Shown in pieces: positions 13,201 to 22,723 of a stretch of DNA of 64,000 nucleotides. The position numbers and the translations under genes were made by a program. Under the pieces are notes generated by a model. That model was not told where the DNA came from. It saw only the letters and a list, made by a program, of their open reading frames with translations, and did not search any database. Numbering within the stretch: position 1 is the first letter of the stretch; every line of letters starts with the position of its first letter. This stretch comes from Symmetrospora coprosmae (Eukaryota; Basidiomycota; Cystobasidiomycetes; Symmetrosporaceae), in NCBI GenBank assembly GCA_008802785.1, contig VUYT01000020.1, forward strand, positions 186,001-250,000, read 5' to 3'.

Positions 13201-13359
13201 ATTACTGCTGGCGGTGCTGCTGCTATGCGCTGCTCCTCCTCCTCCTCCTCCTCCTCCTGAGAGTGCTGGTCCCACCCCCTGGCCCTGGCTGCTGCCCCTA
13301 TCCTCGCCGTCCCGCACGGGGTGCGGCCTCGATGAAGCTCGTCGGAAAGAGGCGAGCAT
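7270..13359 (-). CDS. SEC7-PH Arf guanine nucleotide exchange factor, very long
   Basis: Activates Arf-family GTPases on membranes, probably at the plasma membrane or endosomes, like yeast Syt1/Yel1 or animal EFA6. Four exons: 13359-11908, 11843-8829, 8759-7821 and 7749-7270, all joined in phase 0, 1961 aa. About 1000 N-terminal residues are Ser/Pro/Gln-rich and low in complexity, probably disordered, with a poly-Gly run encoded by (TCC/CCT)n near 13240-13260. The SEC7 domain follows (roughly residues 1080-1250): GGFGELNQAALQCYMEHFDF, the glutamic-finger segment LRAETQQVDR and the helix LLLNTDLHVADVPNRM. A PH domain in exon 3 has GLLQRKRYW and KAWTQVFAVI, then a coiled coil spanning exons 3-4 (EELRLLMMKL; WEKKSKYLLSELVKYQ). 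Exon 4 ends in an acidic Gly/Glu/Ala repeat. It is divergent from the OST3 gene. Confidence 0.88.
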
Positions 13360-13616
13360 CCCTGCTTCTCTGTGCTGCAGCAGGGAGGGAGGGAGGAGAG
13401 CAGAGCAATGCGCACTTGTGCTGTCTAACAGGCTACGTCCATCCTGTGTCTATGTCCAGTATGCTTTCGGCTGAGAAGAGGGAGAGAGAGACGTGCTCTC
13501 TTCACCGAGTGCGAGCGAGTGTGCGGGAGACGCTTGTCAGGCCGGACGACGCCCTTGTTCTCTCCGCCGTCCAACATCGTCATACATCATCTTCTGTCGT
13601 CGGACGTTTGGACGGG
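13360..13616. promoter_or_regulatory. Bidirectional promoter region, SEC7 gene and OST3 gene
   Basis: Some 257 bp separate the two start codons of genes transcribed in opposite directions, so both promoters must lie here or in the first exons. Contains an AG-rich run (gggagggagggagg, about 13383-13397) and a GAGAGAGA run near 13480. No TATA box is obvious. Confidence 0.5.
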
Positions 13617-15077
13617 ATGAGAGCATCAGGCAGTAGCAGCAGCAGCATGACCCTGTGCACAATGCTGTCATCCTGGACCGGGCTGCTGTCCCTCCTTCTG
13701 CTCGCGGCCACCGTCAACCTGACAGCCGCCGCCGCGAGCAGCGAGGCCCTCGACCCGCGACTGGCCAAGTACCACACCCTGGCCGCAAAGAACGACGGCG
13801 TTCTCCCGCTCACATCAGCCAGCTACGACGAGCTCGTCTCGCTGAACGGCCCAGCAGGATCGGGGCGCAACTACTCCATCTCGGTCATCCTCACGGCACT
13901 GAACCCAAAGTTCGGGTGCGCGCCATGCCAGGCCTTCGACAAGGAGCACAGGGAGGTCGCAAAGCAGTGGTGGGCAAAGAGCAGGAAGGCGGGAGGGCAG
14001 GCCGCGCAGATGAAGCACATCTTTGGCGTACTCGACTTTGAGAAAGGGCAGGAGATCTTCAAGCGGGTGCGTTGCAGCCAGGCGAGCGAGACCGAGACGG
14101 GGCAAGCGGGGGTTGCCTGTCGCTCGCGCTCTGTGTCGCCATGCTCTGCGCGTCTCACCTAGCGCGGGTTGCCTGCTTAGGCGCTGCCGAAGACCTCAAG
14201 GCTGATGGATTGCAGCCACGCCGGATGCCTCTCCGCAGATGGGCCTGAATACAGCCCCGCTAGGCCAGCTCTTCCTCCCCGCCTCGAGCAACGCAGTGTC
14301 CTATGACTTCAACCGCCAGTGAGTAGCGCTAGGCTGCCCGATATCCGTTCAGATACCGCAACTCAGTGCTGAAGCACCGTCCTTTCCGCTCACAGAGGAC
14401 CGTCAGCAGAAGCATTCGCGTCATTCGTGGCTGCGCAGACGGGCCTGCCGGTGACGTACAGCCGGCCTGTCGACTACTCGCGTGTCGCAACGACAGTAAC
14501 CACGCTCGTCGCTATCCTCATTGCGGCCTTCATCTTCTGGGGCACCGTCAAGCGCTTCCTCCTCAGCCGATGGCTGTGGGCGCTCGTCAGCTTGGTAGGT
14601 CTAGCGCTGTATGCTTGCCTGCTCCCGACCGATTCATCTCCGCTGACCTCGATCGTACCGCCGTCGTGTACCTCTACAGGCCTTCATCCTCCCCATGATT
14701 TCTGGGTACATGTGGAACCAGATCCGGCATCCGCCCTACATGCAGGTGTCGCGCGCGGGTCAGCCGCAGTACATTGCAGCCGGCTACTCGAACCAATATG
14801 GCGTCGAGACGCCCATCATCTCGCTCATCTGTAGGTCCACAGATCCTTGACGGAGACCTGCTGCAAGGGCCGTGCTAACGCTGAGACTGGAATATGCACA
14901 GACGGCATCCTCGCCTTCTCCACCTACACGCTCACCGTCACGCTCCCCAACCTGTCGCACGACAAGTTCAGACAGCGCATTGGCGTCTACCTCTGGACCA
15001 TCATTGTCATTCTCATGGCCAGCGTGTTGGTGGCCATCTTCAGCATCAAGAACCCGGGCTACCCGTTCAAGCTGTGA
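13617..15077 (+). CDS. OST3: OST3/OST6 subunit of the oligosaccharyltransferase complex
   Basis: Oxidoreductase subunit of ER oligosaccharyltransferase; it holds acceptor proteins through mixed disulfides during N-glycosylation. Exons 13617-14066, 14239-14318, 14396-14594, 14680-14830 and 14902-15077, 351 aa. A hydrophobic signal segment (about residues 16-40) leads into a thioredoxin-like lumenal domain with the redox motif CAPC at 101-104. Four membrane helices follow, as expected: TTLVAILIAAFIFWG, WLWALVSLAFILPMISGYMW, ILAFSTYTLTV and YLWTIIVILMASVLVAIF. The TM2-TM3 loop has the family's MWNQIRHPPY. A second in-frame ATG at 13647 might be the real start, since it puts the signal peptide nearer the N-terminus. 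Lengths and phases agree. Confidence 0.9.
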
Positions 15078-15322
15078 GCAAATCCGGACCGGGGCCGCGC
15101 GACAGAACTGATGCGCAAATGCTGACGAGCCTGGTTGGCATCAACAGCTTGTTCTGACTTTAAAGATGATACGCTGTAGCGCTAGGCTGGCTCCTTCGAG
15201 CGTGCAATGTCAGGCAGTCCTGGTCAGATGGGCGAGAGCCTCTTGAGTGTCTTGTCGTCCTCGCTTGCACCGCGACGAAAACCGTACAAGTACAAAAGCG
15301 CCGTATAAAATTCGGCCGACCT

Positions 15323-16360
15323 TCACATATCCTCGTCATCATCATCTCTCTCTGTCCTGAACCGCGGATTCTCCCTCGCGCCCTCATCCTCTCCTCCGAA
15401 CCCTTCGACCGTGTGGTGACCCATCGGCACGGCGCGGTATCCCCCTGCCCCAGCTCCTCCGCCGGCCTGGTGGTCGTCGAAGTAGACGTCGCGCGTTGTC
15501 CGTTCGCGCTCTTCCTCCATTGCTTCCTGCTCGCGCGCCTTGATGTGGCCCCACCCGCCGCGCCCACTGTCGAAGTCCTCGCGGTACTCGTCGCGCACCT
15601 GACCCCCGGACTTGCCGCGCCCGTACTGCCGCCCGTCCTTGTAGCCCGGATCGAGGTCGGCGCGGATTATCCGCTCGTCGAGCTTCGTCTGGCTGATGTA
15701 CCGCAGAGCCGTCAAGGCGTCTGCGTGCGAGTAATATCTGTGGGACGTGCGATGCGACGCAACGAAAGGGCGTCAGACTTGGCCCACTGGCCAGAGCAAA
15801 GATAGCGTAGATGAGGGGATCGCGAACGCACTCGACAAAGCAGAACCCGCAGGGCGTCTTGTTGTTCCGATCCAGACCCATGATGACCCTCCGCACGCTT
15901 CCTGCGCGAGAGAAGAGCTCAAAGATCTGTTCCTCTGTGGAGGGTGAGTCCGGAGGAAAATCACCCAGAGGGCGTCAGCACGAAAGGGTCGACATGCGTA
16001 CCAGGTCCAAGCTAGAGCGTAGAGGGGCTGACCAGACGTGAAGTACGCTAGATTGCCAACGTATAGCGTCGCCGAGCTGGTCAGCTGCAAGGACATGTCC
16101 AAGCGAGTATAGCCCGAGCCGGCACCGACCCAATCAGCACCGAGCGCAAAAAGGACAGCTCATTTTCACTGCGAACAGTGAGATCAAAGCTCACCTCGGC
16201 GTTGCGCTCTGCTTCGTTGACGGGATTCCGCGAGTCTCTGTAGGCCGAGTAGGCGTCCAGCGGTGTGCAGACGTGAGCCTGGGGGCAGGCGGGCAAGCAC
16301 AGCCGCGGGTCAGCCTGTGGTGCGGCAGCGGTGCAGCTGTGAGTGCTATGTACTGACCAT
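15323..16360 (-). CDS. NCBP2: Nuclear cap-binding protein subunit 2 (CBP20)
   Basis: Binds the m7G cap of nuclear RNA with CBP80 and acts in splicing, export and decay. Exons 16360-16358, 16278-16195, 16084-16033, 15934-15832 and 15737-15323, 218 aa. The first coding exon is only the ATG; the intron GTCAGT...CCCCCAG follows at once. RNP2 reads [10 protein letters not shown] and RNP1 CGFCFVEYYS; the CBP20 hallmark [20 protein letters not shown] lies after the [16 protein letters not shown] near the start matches the cap-binding N-terminal Tyr region. The C-terminal tail is Gly-rich and ends in DDDDEDM. Each junction restores the conserved reading. The 5' region is partly duplicated downstream of the neighbouring SRPBCC gene. 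Confidence 0.92.
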
Positions 16361-16465
16361 CCTGCCTGCCTGGGTGATGCGACCTGTTGAAGCGAGACGA
16401 AGCGCAGAGGGAAGACGAGAGTGAGGCGAAGCACAGTGTCGCCCCGGCCAGTCCAAGGCTAGGTC
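16353..16465. repeat. Diverged duplicated segment, copy 1 (CBP20 5' region)
   Basis: Shares ordered blocks with 17109-17210: tgaccatcctgc, gcgacctgttg, tgaggcgaag and aggtcacgcttc. This copy covers the CBP20 start codon, its first donor site and upstream DNA. Confidence 0.65.
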
Positions 16466-16641
16466 ACGCTTCTTCTGGCCCATTCAGGAACGCCTCAAGC
16501 TAATTACTATAGCTGCACACTCGTGCGCTTGTCATTGCTATCATTCACACGTCCACTACCCATGCCGCACCACACAATGTACGCGTGGGAGCCTTCGCCC
16601 GGGCCGGGCAGCTCTGGCTGAAGCTCCGCTGTATACTCGCA

Positions 16642-17111
16642 TACATATAGCCTGCACCGCGTCCAACAACGCAGACAATGCCACTGCCACGTACTATGCT
16701 GCCTGCGTCATCGACAACCACACTCCGGAACAAGTGTGGGCGGCCATGCTCGACTTTGCGAGCTACCCCTTGTGGAACGCCTTTACGCCCTCGCTCGAGC
16801 TGTCATCGCCACAACCCCCAGAGCCGGATGCAGGCGTTGCTGGCACAGGTGTTCAGGCAGGACAGCTGTACGACATGCAGTACCGCTTCTCGCTCGACGA
16901 CTCCACGCAGCCCTGTCCAGTCCGCATCATGACTGTCGATGCAGAGCGCCGGCACCTCTGCTGGCTTGGGTGTCCCCGCTTTGCTCCGAGCTGGCTCATT
17001 CGAGGCGAGAAGGTGCAGCAGGTCTCGCTGACGCCCGAAGGCAAGACGCTGTACGAGATATGGGAGACGCAAGCAGGACCTATGGCGCGCGTGGTGCGGT
17101 GGATGCACTGA
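16642..17111 (+). CDS. Small SRPBCC-fold (polyketide cyclase/START-like) protein, start unresolved
   Basis: The open frame has the SRPBCC opening (AACVIDNHTPEQVWAAMLDF), then SYPLWNAFTPSLE, a mid-strand LYDMQYRFSLDD and a C-terminal helix with ARVVRWMH. Length from the first visible domain residue is about 150 aa, normal for this fold. Function is unknown: such proteins bind hydrophobic ligands. The domain begins before the first in-frame ATG (16746), and the frame stays open upstream to about 16580 without an ATG, so the start is probably in an upstream exon I could not place, or the gene is 5'-damaged. Its stop codon (17109-17111) lies within the copied CBP20-like segment. The start coordinate given is arbitrary. 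Confidence 0.5.
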
Positions 17112-17210
17112 CCATCCTGCTATGATGCCGCGACCTGTTGGAGCGAAATGAATGCAGGGATGAGGCGAAGTGAGAGGCCGGCGAGGCGAGGTCACGCTTC
17201 AGCTTCGTCG
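17109..17210. repeat. Diverged duplicated segment, copy 2 (downstream of SRPBCC gene)
   Basis: Blocks shared in order with 16353-16465. On the minus strand it even keeps ATG followed by GTCAGT at 17115-17107, the CBP20 start and donor, but no CBP20-like exon follows. Confidence 0.65.
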
Positions 17211-18169
17211 TCGCCCCGTGGGCTGCAGCAGCTTCAGGCCCAAACACCAGTAACACATGCCAAACACATGTCGTCAATTTGGCCTGGATCGGCGATCCTC
17301 ACCTGCGTCGGGCAAGGGGTTTGCTTGGTCGAATTTGCAAACCTCCCTTCTCTCCTCTTCCGTCTCCTCTCATCAGCCAGAAACCACTTAATCCCAAGTG
17401 ACTACTAGCTGCTACACGTCTAGCGAGGTGAGCAGACCGAGCCTAGCCATACCTCCTCACCTTCCACTTCCTCTGCCGCTTGTGGACCCCCTACTCCGCA
17501 AACTCTGAGACCCGGCCGTCCTACTTGCTGATACAGTATGCAATTCTATCGTCGACAGGTCATGCGGGCGGGTGACTATGGCTCGGTCAAGATGGACGGG
17601 CATGTCGGGCATCCGGCGATGACCCACGACAGACAGCTAGCGTGAGAGCTGCATGCGGAGTGAGTGAGGCAACGATGCGCAGTCGGTTAGTATCGCTTCG
17701 ACGATGTTGTTTGGTCTCCTCTAATTCCACTCCCTCTCGCAGCAGGTTCACGCCATATCGGAACGGAGCAACACGTCCGTCTGTCGGATTCTGCAGAGCG
17801 GAATAGAATACCAGAGAGTCGAGATGACCTCTAGGGTACCAGAGAGTCGAGATCACCTCTAGGGGAGAGATTCGTAAAGGTCTCCTTGTACCTAACAGCT
17901 GCCACGTCGTCGTAATGCAGCGGATGAGTCAGCTTGGGATGGAGCGGGACGGCCAGCGGTCTGAAGGCGTATCTCGAGAAACGGTAGCGCGGCACGAGGA
18001 CCGTGAGACGCGTCGACTACCCTCACGCATCGCAGTGCACTGTTGTTGTGTTCGACCTGGGAGAAGTCGTGTCGGAGCATCGAGCGTGACTCGTGGAATA
18101 GCCAGTTCCTCTGCCCATGACGGACGATGTCGCCCTGCTCGACTCCAACTGGCCATTTGAGATTCCAAC
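17112..18169. other. Intergenic stretch between SRPBCC gene and SNRNP27
   Basis: Overlapping frames on both strands but no domains. Holds the second copy of the CBP20-like segment at its left end, a pyrimidine-rich stretch at about 17340-17380, and a short tandem duplication at 17809-17864. The right end should carry the SNRNP27 promoter. Confidence 0.45.
17809..17864. repeat. 28-bp tandem duplication, two copies
   Basis: Two adjacent 28-nt units, 17809-17836 and 17837-17864, each starting taccagagagtcgagat and ending acctctaggg. They differ at one base (g/c at unit position 18), so the duplication is recent. Confidence 0.9.
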
Positions 18170-19210
18170 ATGAGCGAGCGCTACGACAGATCCAGCAGAG
18201 GCGGCGATGGGAGAGACCGCCACGAGAGCGATAGGCGGAGGAACAGCGACGAGGGTCAGCACCCATCGTCCTCTTCAGCTCGAGGGTCTCGAGGGTACGA
18301 TGAGGCCGACCGGCGAGGAGGCTACGGGGCCAGCAGCAGCAGCAGGGGAGGAGGGGAGCGCCGGGGGTACGAGCGAGACAGCAGACGCAGGTCGCGGAGC
18401 AGATCACCACCCAGACGCGGTCCTCCAGGCCGGGGGGAGTACAGGGAGGACAGGGAGCGGGACCGCCGACCGCCAGGCGCAGAAGGTGAGGAAAGGCCTG
18501 CGCAGACTCCATGCCAGGGCGGAGGGAGACTGCAGCTGATCTCTGATCTACTCTTCGCTCTGTCCGTGCAACGCAGGAGGGTCCCGCCCAAGCTACGACA
18601 GCAGAGACCGGAGGGATGACCGCGACAGCAGAAGAGATCCTCGAGACCGCGAGGCAGACGACCGGCGCTGGCGTGAGCACGAGCGCCCAGACTCGCATCG
18701 CGAGAGCAACGGGGACCGCAGAGACAGAGGAGACGGCAGGTCTCCCGCACCCGTTGCTAGGGACCCTCGCCAGGGCGAGCGGCAGACGTCTCTCTCTGGC
18801 CCTTCGGTCCCCGAAGCAGTACAGGACCAGAGGAAGCCCGCTGCCTCTGCCTCTGCTGCGGGCTCGGACGCGGGCGGTCAGGACGAAGAGGATGACGATG
18901 AAGCAGCAATGGCCGCTATGCTCGGCTTTGGCGGGTTCGGCTCCTCAAAGGTGGGTGGCGTCAAATAGCTTCTTGAGTGTCGAGCAAGTCTAACTCGTCG
19001 AGCTGTATCTACCGTGTACACAGGGCAAGAAGATCGAAGGCAACGCAGACATTGGCATATCAAAGACCAATCAGCCCAGAGTCATCCGGCAGTACATGAA
19101 TAGGCAGGTCCACCTTGCTGCCCAATTTTCCAAGCGAGCCGTGCTGACCCAAGCTTGAACATTCACTCAGGGCTGGCGGTTTCAACAGACCTCTTGATCG
19201 TATCAAGTGA
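18170..19210 (+). CDS. SNRNP27: SNRNP27-like U4/U6.U5 tri-snRNP protein
   Basis: Tri-snRNP 27 kDa protein; in animals it contacts the active site during B complex and influences 5' splice-site choice. Exons 18170-18485, 18577-18950, 19024-19103 and 19171-19210, 269 aa. The N-terminal two thirds are an Arg/Ser/Asp/Gly-rich RS-like region (RSRSRSPPRRG near residue 80). The conserved C-terminal domain reads AAMLGFGGFGSSKGKKIEGN, then RQYMNR-AGGFNRPLDRIK at the end. That last segment forms only if the third intron uses a GC donor (AG|GCAGGT) at 19104; the nearest GT donor gives a different frame and an unrelated tail. No ortholog exists in S. cerevisiae, as far as I know. Confidence 0.88.
19104..19170 (+). 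other. Probable GC-AG intron in SNRNP27
   Basis: Donor AG|GCAGGT, branch-like GCTGACC near 19144, acceptor TCACTCAG. Removing it gives YMNRAGGFNRPLD, the family's most conserved stretch, in register. Starting instead at the GT four bases later yields QGWRFQQTS and a stop. Confidence 0.75.
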
Positions 19211-19907
19211 TCCCCTCGTCTCTGCAACCTTCTGATCAAGCCGCAATATATGCCCAAGTGCCGTACAGCAAGCCTTCCTGCTCATGGCCATGTCGAGGTC
19301 TCACCGTAAGCTTGTGCTTCATCACTCTGCTTTTGTATCGGTACATTCCCGGAAAGCGATGACGAACGACCTTCGATGTTGGTGTCTCGATGCAGCGATA
19401 CCGGGACAGCCCGCATTGCCGCCTACTGGAGGCATGCTGAATCGGCGGAGACAAGCGCTGTCCCAGGACGCCAGAATCGCTCATCCACCGACTGACCATG
19501 CCAGCGACTGACGATAGACTAAACACGCTCACAATCTCATGCTCGAGCAGGCCCTGCTTGAGTGTCGCGGATGTCTCTCAGTATGCACTCGAACATCCCT
19601 GGTGCGCAGACGACGATATGGGAGAAGTATGCACATTACGAATGCAGGGGGAAGACGAGTCGAAGAAGATTGACTATGCTACAACGGATAGCTTCGTTTT
19701 ATTGCACTGCAGAAAAAGGTCTTGCAGGCGAGAAAAGTGCGAGAGTAGCAGGCTGACGGGCTGCTGGATGCCAAAGGTGCGCGCTTGCGGGATAGGCTGC
19801 CGAAGTACGGTCGAGAAGTGCAAGCAGGCGACTGCAAGATCTGATGAGATAGACGCGCGTCTGGCCATGCCTATGACGTCGCTGCTTTCGCTGGCCGATT
19901 GAAGCCC
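19211..19907. other. Unresolved stretch; possibly a small spliced gene
   Basis: Several plus-strand pieces are flanked by splice-like sites (GTAAGC near 19309, GATGCAG near 19393, CACTGCAG near 19709). Small peptides such as LLDAKGARLRDRLPKYGRE (about 19755-19815) look protein-like. I could not assemble a convincing whole or recognise a family, so no CDS is called. The 3' flanks of SNRNP27 and the gene at 19908 also lie here. Confidence 0.3.
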
Positions 19908-20760
19908 TCAGGCGTCATCGACCTTCTCGAGCCAGCTCTCCTCCTTGGCCTTCTCCGCCTCCGTTGCCTGCTCCACGGCATTGCAGAACGTGGCCGACTG
20001 CGCTGCAACAACGCTATCCGTGAGCTGGGTGAGGTTGGGGCGCCTCTCGCTGCGGAGGGCCAGCCTGAACGGCCGCTTGACGCGCCGGCCAGAGCCGAAG
20101 TACAGAGCGTCGGGCGACGTGGGCTCGTCGCAGGGGAACTTACGCGAGTGCTTCGTGGCGGTCGTCGCAGTTGGGCGTGGATGCGCGGCAGCGAGGACCG
20201 GCTTTGGCTGCTTTGGCTGCTTTGGCAGAGGCTTGTCGGTGACCGTGTCCGGCGTCTTCTTCGAGGCACGCTTGGCAGACTGCGATGGGAAGGGGATGGC
20301 TGCCTGACCGAGAATGTTGTGGAAGGATGCCTTGCAAGCATTGCAACTGTCGTCCAGCAGTGTATCAAAGTCAGCCTTGTGCCGCAATACCATTCCATCA
20401 GCAAGTAGTGGCTCACGCAGTCCGAGCGCCGAGGACTGGGTTGCTGCACTCCTCGCTGACGCAGACGGACAGGATGGGCGAGCGGCACTCGGTCATGGTC
20501 GCGCTGATTGGAGTCGATGCAGCGACGGGCAGTCTGGCCGTTGTCGGCGTGGTGAGTGCGAACTGAGTGTGCGTCGGGGTGGGTGAGGCCATGTAGATGT
20601 CGAGGACGGGCGAGATGCGTGGGGTGCGCGGGACGGTCGACGACGAGATGCTGACCATGGTCGACATGTTCGAGCAGGGAGAGAGTGTGGCGCCCGCGCC
20701 AAAGGGAGTCAAAGGCTGCAGGGTTAGCCGGAGAGAGGCGAGCTTGTGGGCAGAGATCAT
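19908..20760 (-). CDS. Unknown protein with two CxxC-type pairs
   Basis: Two exons, 20760-20417 and 20346-19908, joined by a 70-nt intron with a CTGAC branch site, give 260 aa. I do not recognise the family. The N-terminal half is Ser/Thr/Pro-rich (STVPRTPRISPVLDIYMASP). Around the splice junction come CVSEEC and, after it, TACNACKASFHNIL, a possible zinc-binding pair set. A Lys/Pro-rich linker leads to the C-terminal motif KFPCDEPTSPDALYFGSGRR-VKRPFRL, then an acidic end with EKAKEESWLEKVDDA. The start at 20760 is the first ATG of a frame open further upstream. Probably nuclear or cytosolic, with no membrane segment or signal peptide. Confidence 0.6.
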
Positions 20761-21580
20761 GGTGGAGTCGGAGGAGGTGAGATTGAGAGCAGGAAGGCAG
20801 GGAGTGCAGCGAGCGCTTGCGGAGTTCAGTGCGGAATGAGTAAAGGAGGGAAAGAGAATCGGGAAACGTGAGTGGACGAGCCTTATGAGGCGCGCTATAT
20901 CAGCGGCTGTACGCGTCCGCTCAGGATGACCGGTGTGTGACGCGTAAAGTGGTTGCGTTTTGAAAGGGCAGTGCGCATCTTCCACACGACTCGCCCTTTC
21001 TCGAGCGTTTGGGAGAGAGAAGAGCAGGAGCGAACTTCCGAAGCTCGGTAAGAGTCCTTCGCAAACCAGCCATGCAAACATGGACACGGAAGAAGGGAAG
21101 GGAATGCGAGTGGTGGTGCGCACCCCTCTCTCCGACATCTTGCCCTTTGTCTGCGAACAGCGGAGTGTACGGCTGGCTTCCGTCCCGAAGCCTTCGCAGT
21201 CCTTCCGGACCAGCGAGCTTTGTCCACCTCTCGAGGGCTGCCCGAGAGCCCCCCCGCGCCGGGTCATACACCGTATCTTCGGGCTTTGTACACCTTTTCC
21301 GTGAATCTTGGGGCCAAAAGTCAGCAGAGCTGTCGTGATCTCGGAGAAGCAGAAAGCCGAGGTAGCTGAGGGACGCCGAACGAACTCATGCAGTGAGCAA
21401 TCGCTTGACGGTAACGAAAGCATGCGCCGCGCTCAAGTACCAAGCTGCACCAGGCACGATAGAGTAAGATTCAGAGGCGAGACTTCCGGTGAGATGACAC
21501 GGAAGCACAGACACGCGACGGTATCCGAGAAAAGGCGTGGAATGGCATGACCGCAGGAGGCAACAGAAGCACTACAACGA
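20761..21580. other. Intergenic stretch upstream of the 20 kb unknown gene and downstream of RPL11
   Basis: About 820 bp with overlapping open frames on both strands but no domain or splice pattern I could support. It contains the RPL11 3' flank at the right and the promoter of the unknown gene at the left. Confidence 0.45.
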
Positions 21581-22723
21581 TTACTTGCCGAGCAGGTTGC
21601 CGTCGAACTGCGAGCGGGCGGGACAGACGGGTGGAAGATGAATCAGCTGGGGCCAGACGGAGGAGCATTCGCTCAGCGCTGGACTGCCACTCACGCGCTG
21701 CTTGAACCAAGCCTGCGAGTCCTCCTTCTTCACTTTGTGCTGGAAGCCCACTCTGCTCTTGCAGCGCTTCCTCCGTGCGACACGGGCACCCGGGCGGCCC
21801 ATGACGACGAAGAAGTCCATGCCGAAAATACCGATTCCTGGGTCGTACTTGATACCCAGGTCAATGTGCTCCTGAATACCGAAGCCGAAGTTGCCAGTCT
21901 CGGAGAAGTTCGCCTTCTTGAGCTCGTACTCCTTCACCTTGAGACCTCGCTCGAGGCTGTGAGCGGTGTACAAGTGATACAGTCAGTACGTTGATCGGCG
22001 TTGTGCGCTGTCTGTGACGAAGGGTCCTCACATCTCCTCCGCCTTGGGGCCACGGATGGTAACGTGGACGGCAATCTTCTCGTTCCTTCGGATGCTGAAG
22101 GTTCGGACGGTGTAGCGGGCCTTCGACGTGACGGGCGTCTGACCGGTAAGCTGCTCCAGCACCTTCGATGCTCGCGTCAACCTGTCTCCGGACTCTCCGA
22201 CACAGATGTCTGTTGGCGATCGACTTGCATCAGCTTTGCCCCCTCTGCTGCTGCTGCTTCGAGCGTCCAGGAGCAGCCGGCTGTTGTGCGTCGACACTCG
22301 CGCTCTCGGTCGTCCCATGTCCGCGCCATGCCAGCTATCCCGCTGATGTCTGTGCAGTGCCCGATGCTATGCCTGCGATACGCTGTCGCATGCTGTAGCC
22401 GTGGCACTTCTCCTGCCATGTCCCACCAGAGCACGCTCCTGCCTGTGCGCTGGGGCTGCCGCGGTGTGCAAGCGGTGGGCGCGCACAGCGTGCAGCCCTG
22501 AGCCGTGCGACACGCAATGCACTCCTTCATTTCTGTCCTGCTGCTGGCATGACACGGCTAGACTGGCGGGTGGGACCAGCGACGAGCGCGAGCGTGGGCG
22601 ACGGACCAGCGGGCTGCTCCTGGGCGGCGCCACGACCAGGGAAAATCGATCCGGCAACTGACTGACGACGAGCTTCTCAATCTTGAGATCCTTCATCGTG
22701 TTGATGGCCTTTGAGTCCGCCAT
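21581..22723 (-). CDS. RPL11: 60S ribosomal protein L11 (uL5)
   Basis: Part of the large-subunit central protuberance; binds 5S rRNA. Exons 22723-22663, 22209-22032, 21956-21695 and 21607-21581 give 175 aa, the normal length. The protein starts [20 protein letters not shown], then [54 protein letters not shown] and [15 protein letters not shown]. The first intron (22662-22210, 453 nt) is by far the longest among the conserved genes here; its donor is the second of two overlapping GTCAGT sites, chosen because it gives VVNICVGES. The last exon holds only FDGNLLGK. It is divergent from the tRNA methyltransferase gene. Confidence 0.95.

Noticed and set aside
22210-22662. C/D-box snoRNA in the RPL11 intron
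   Set aside because: I found no TGATGA/CTGA pair on the coding strand at a plausible spacing; left as an open check rather than a feature.
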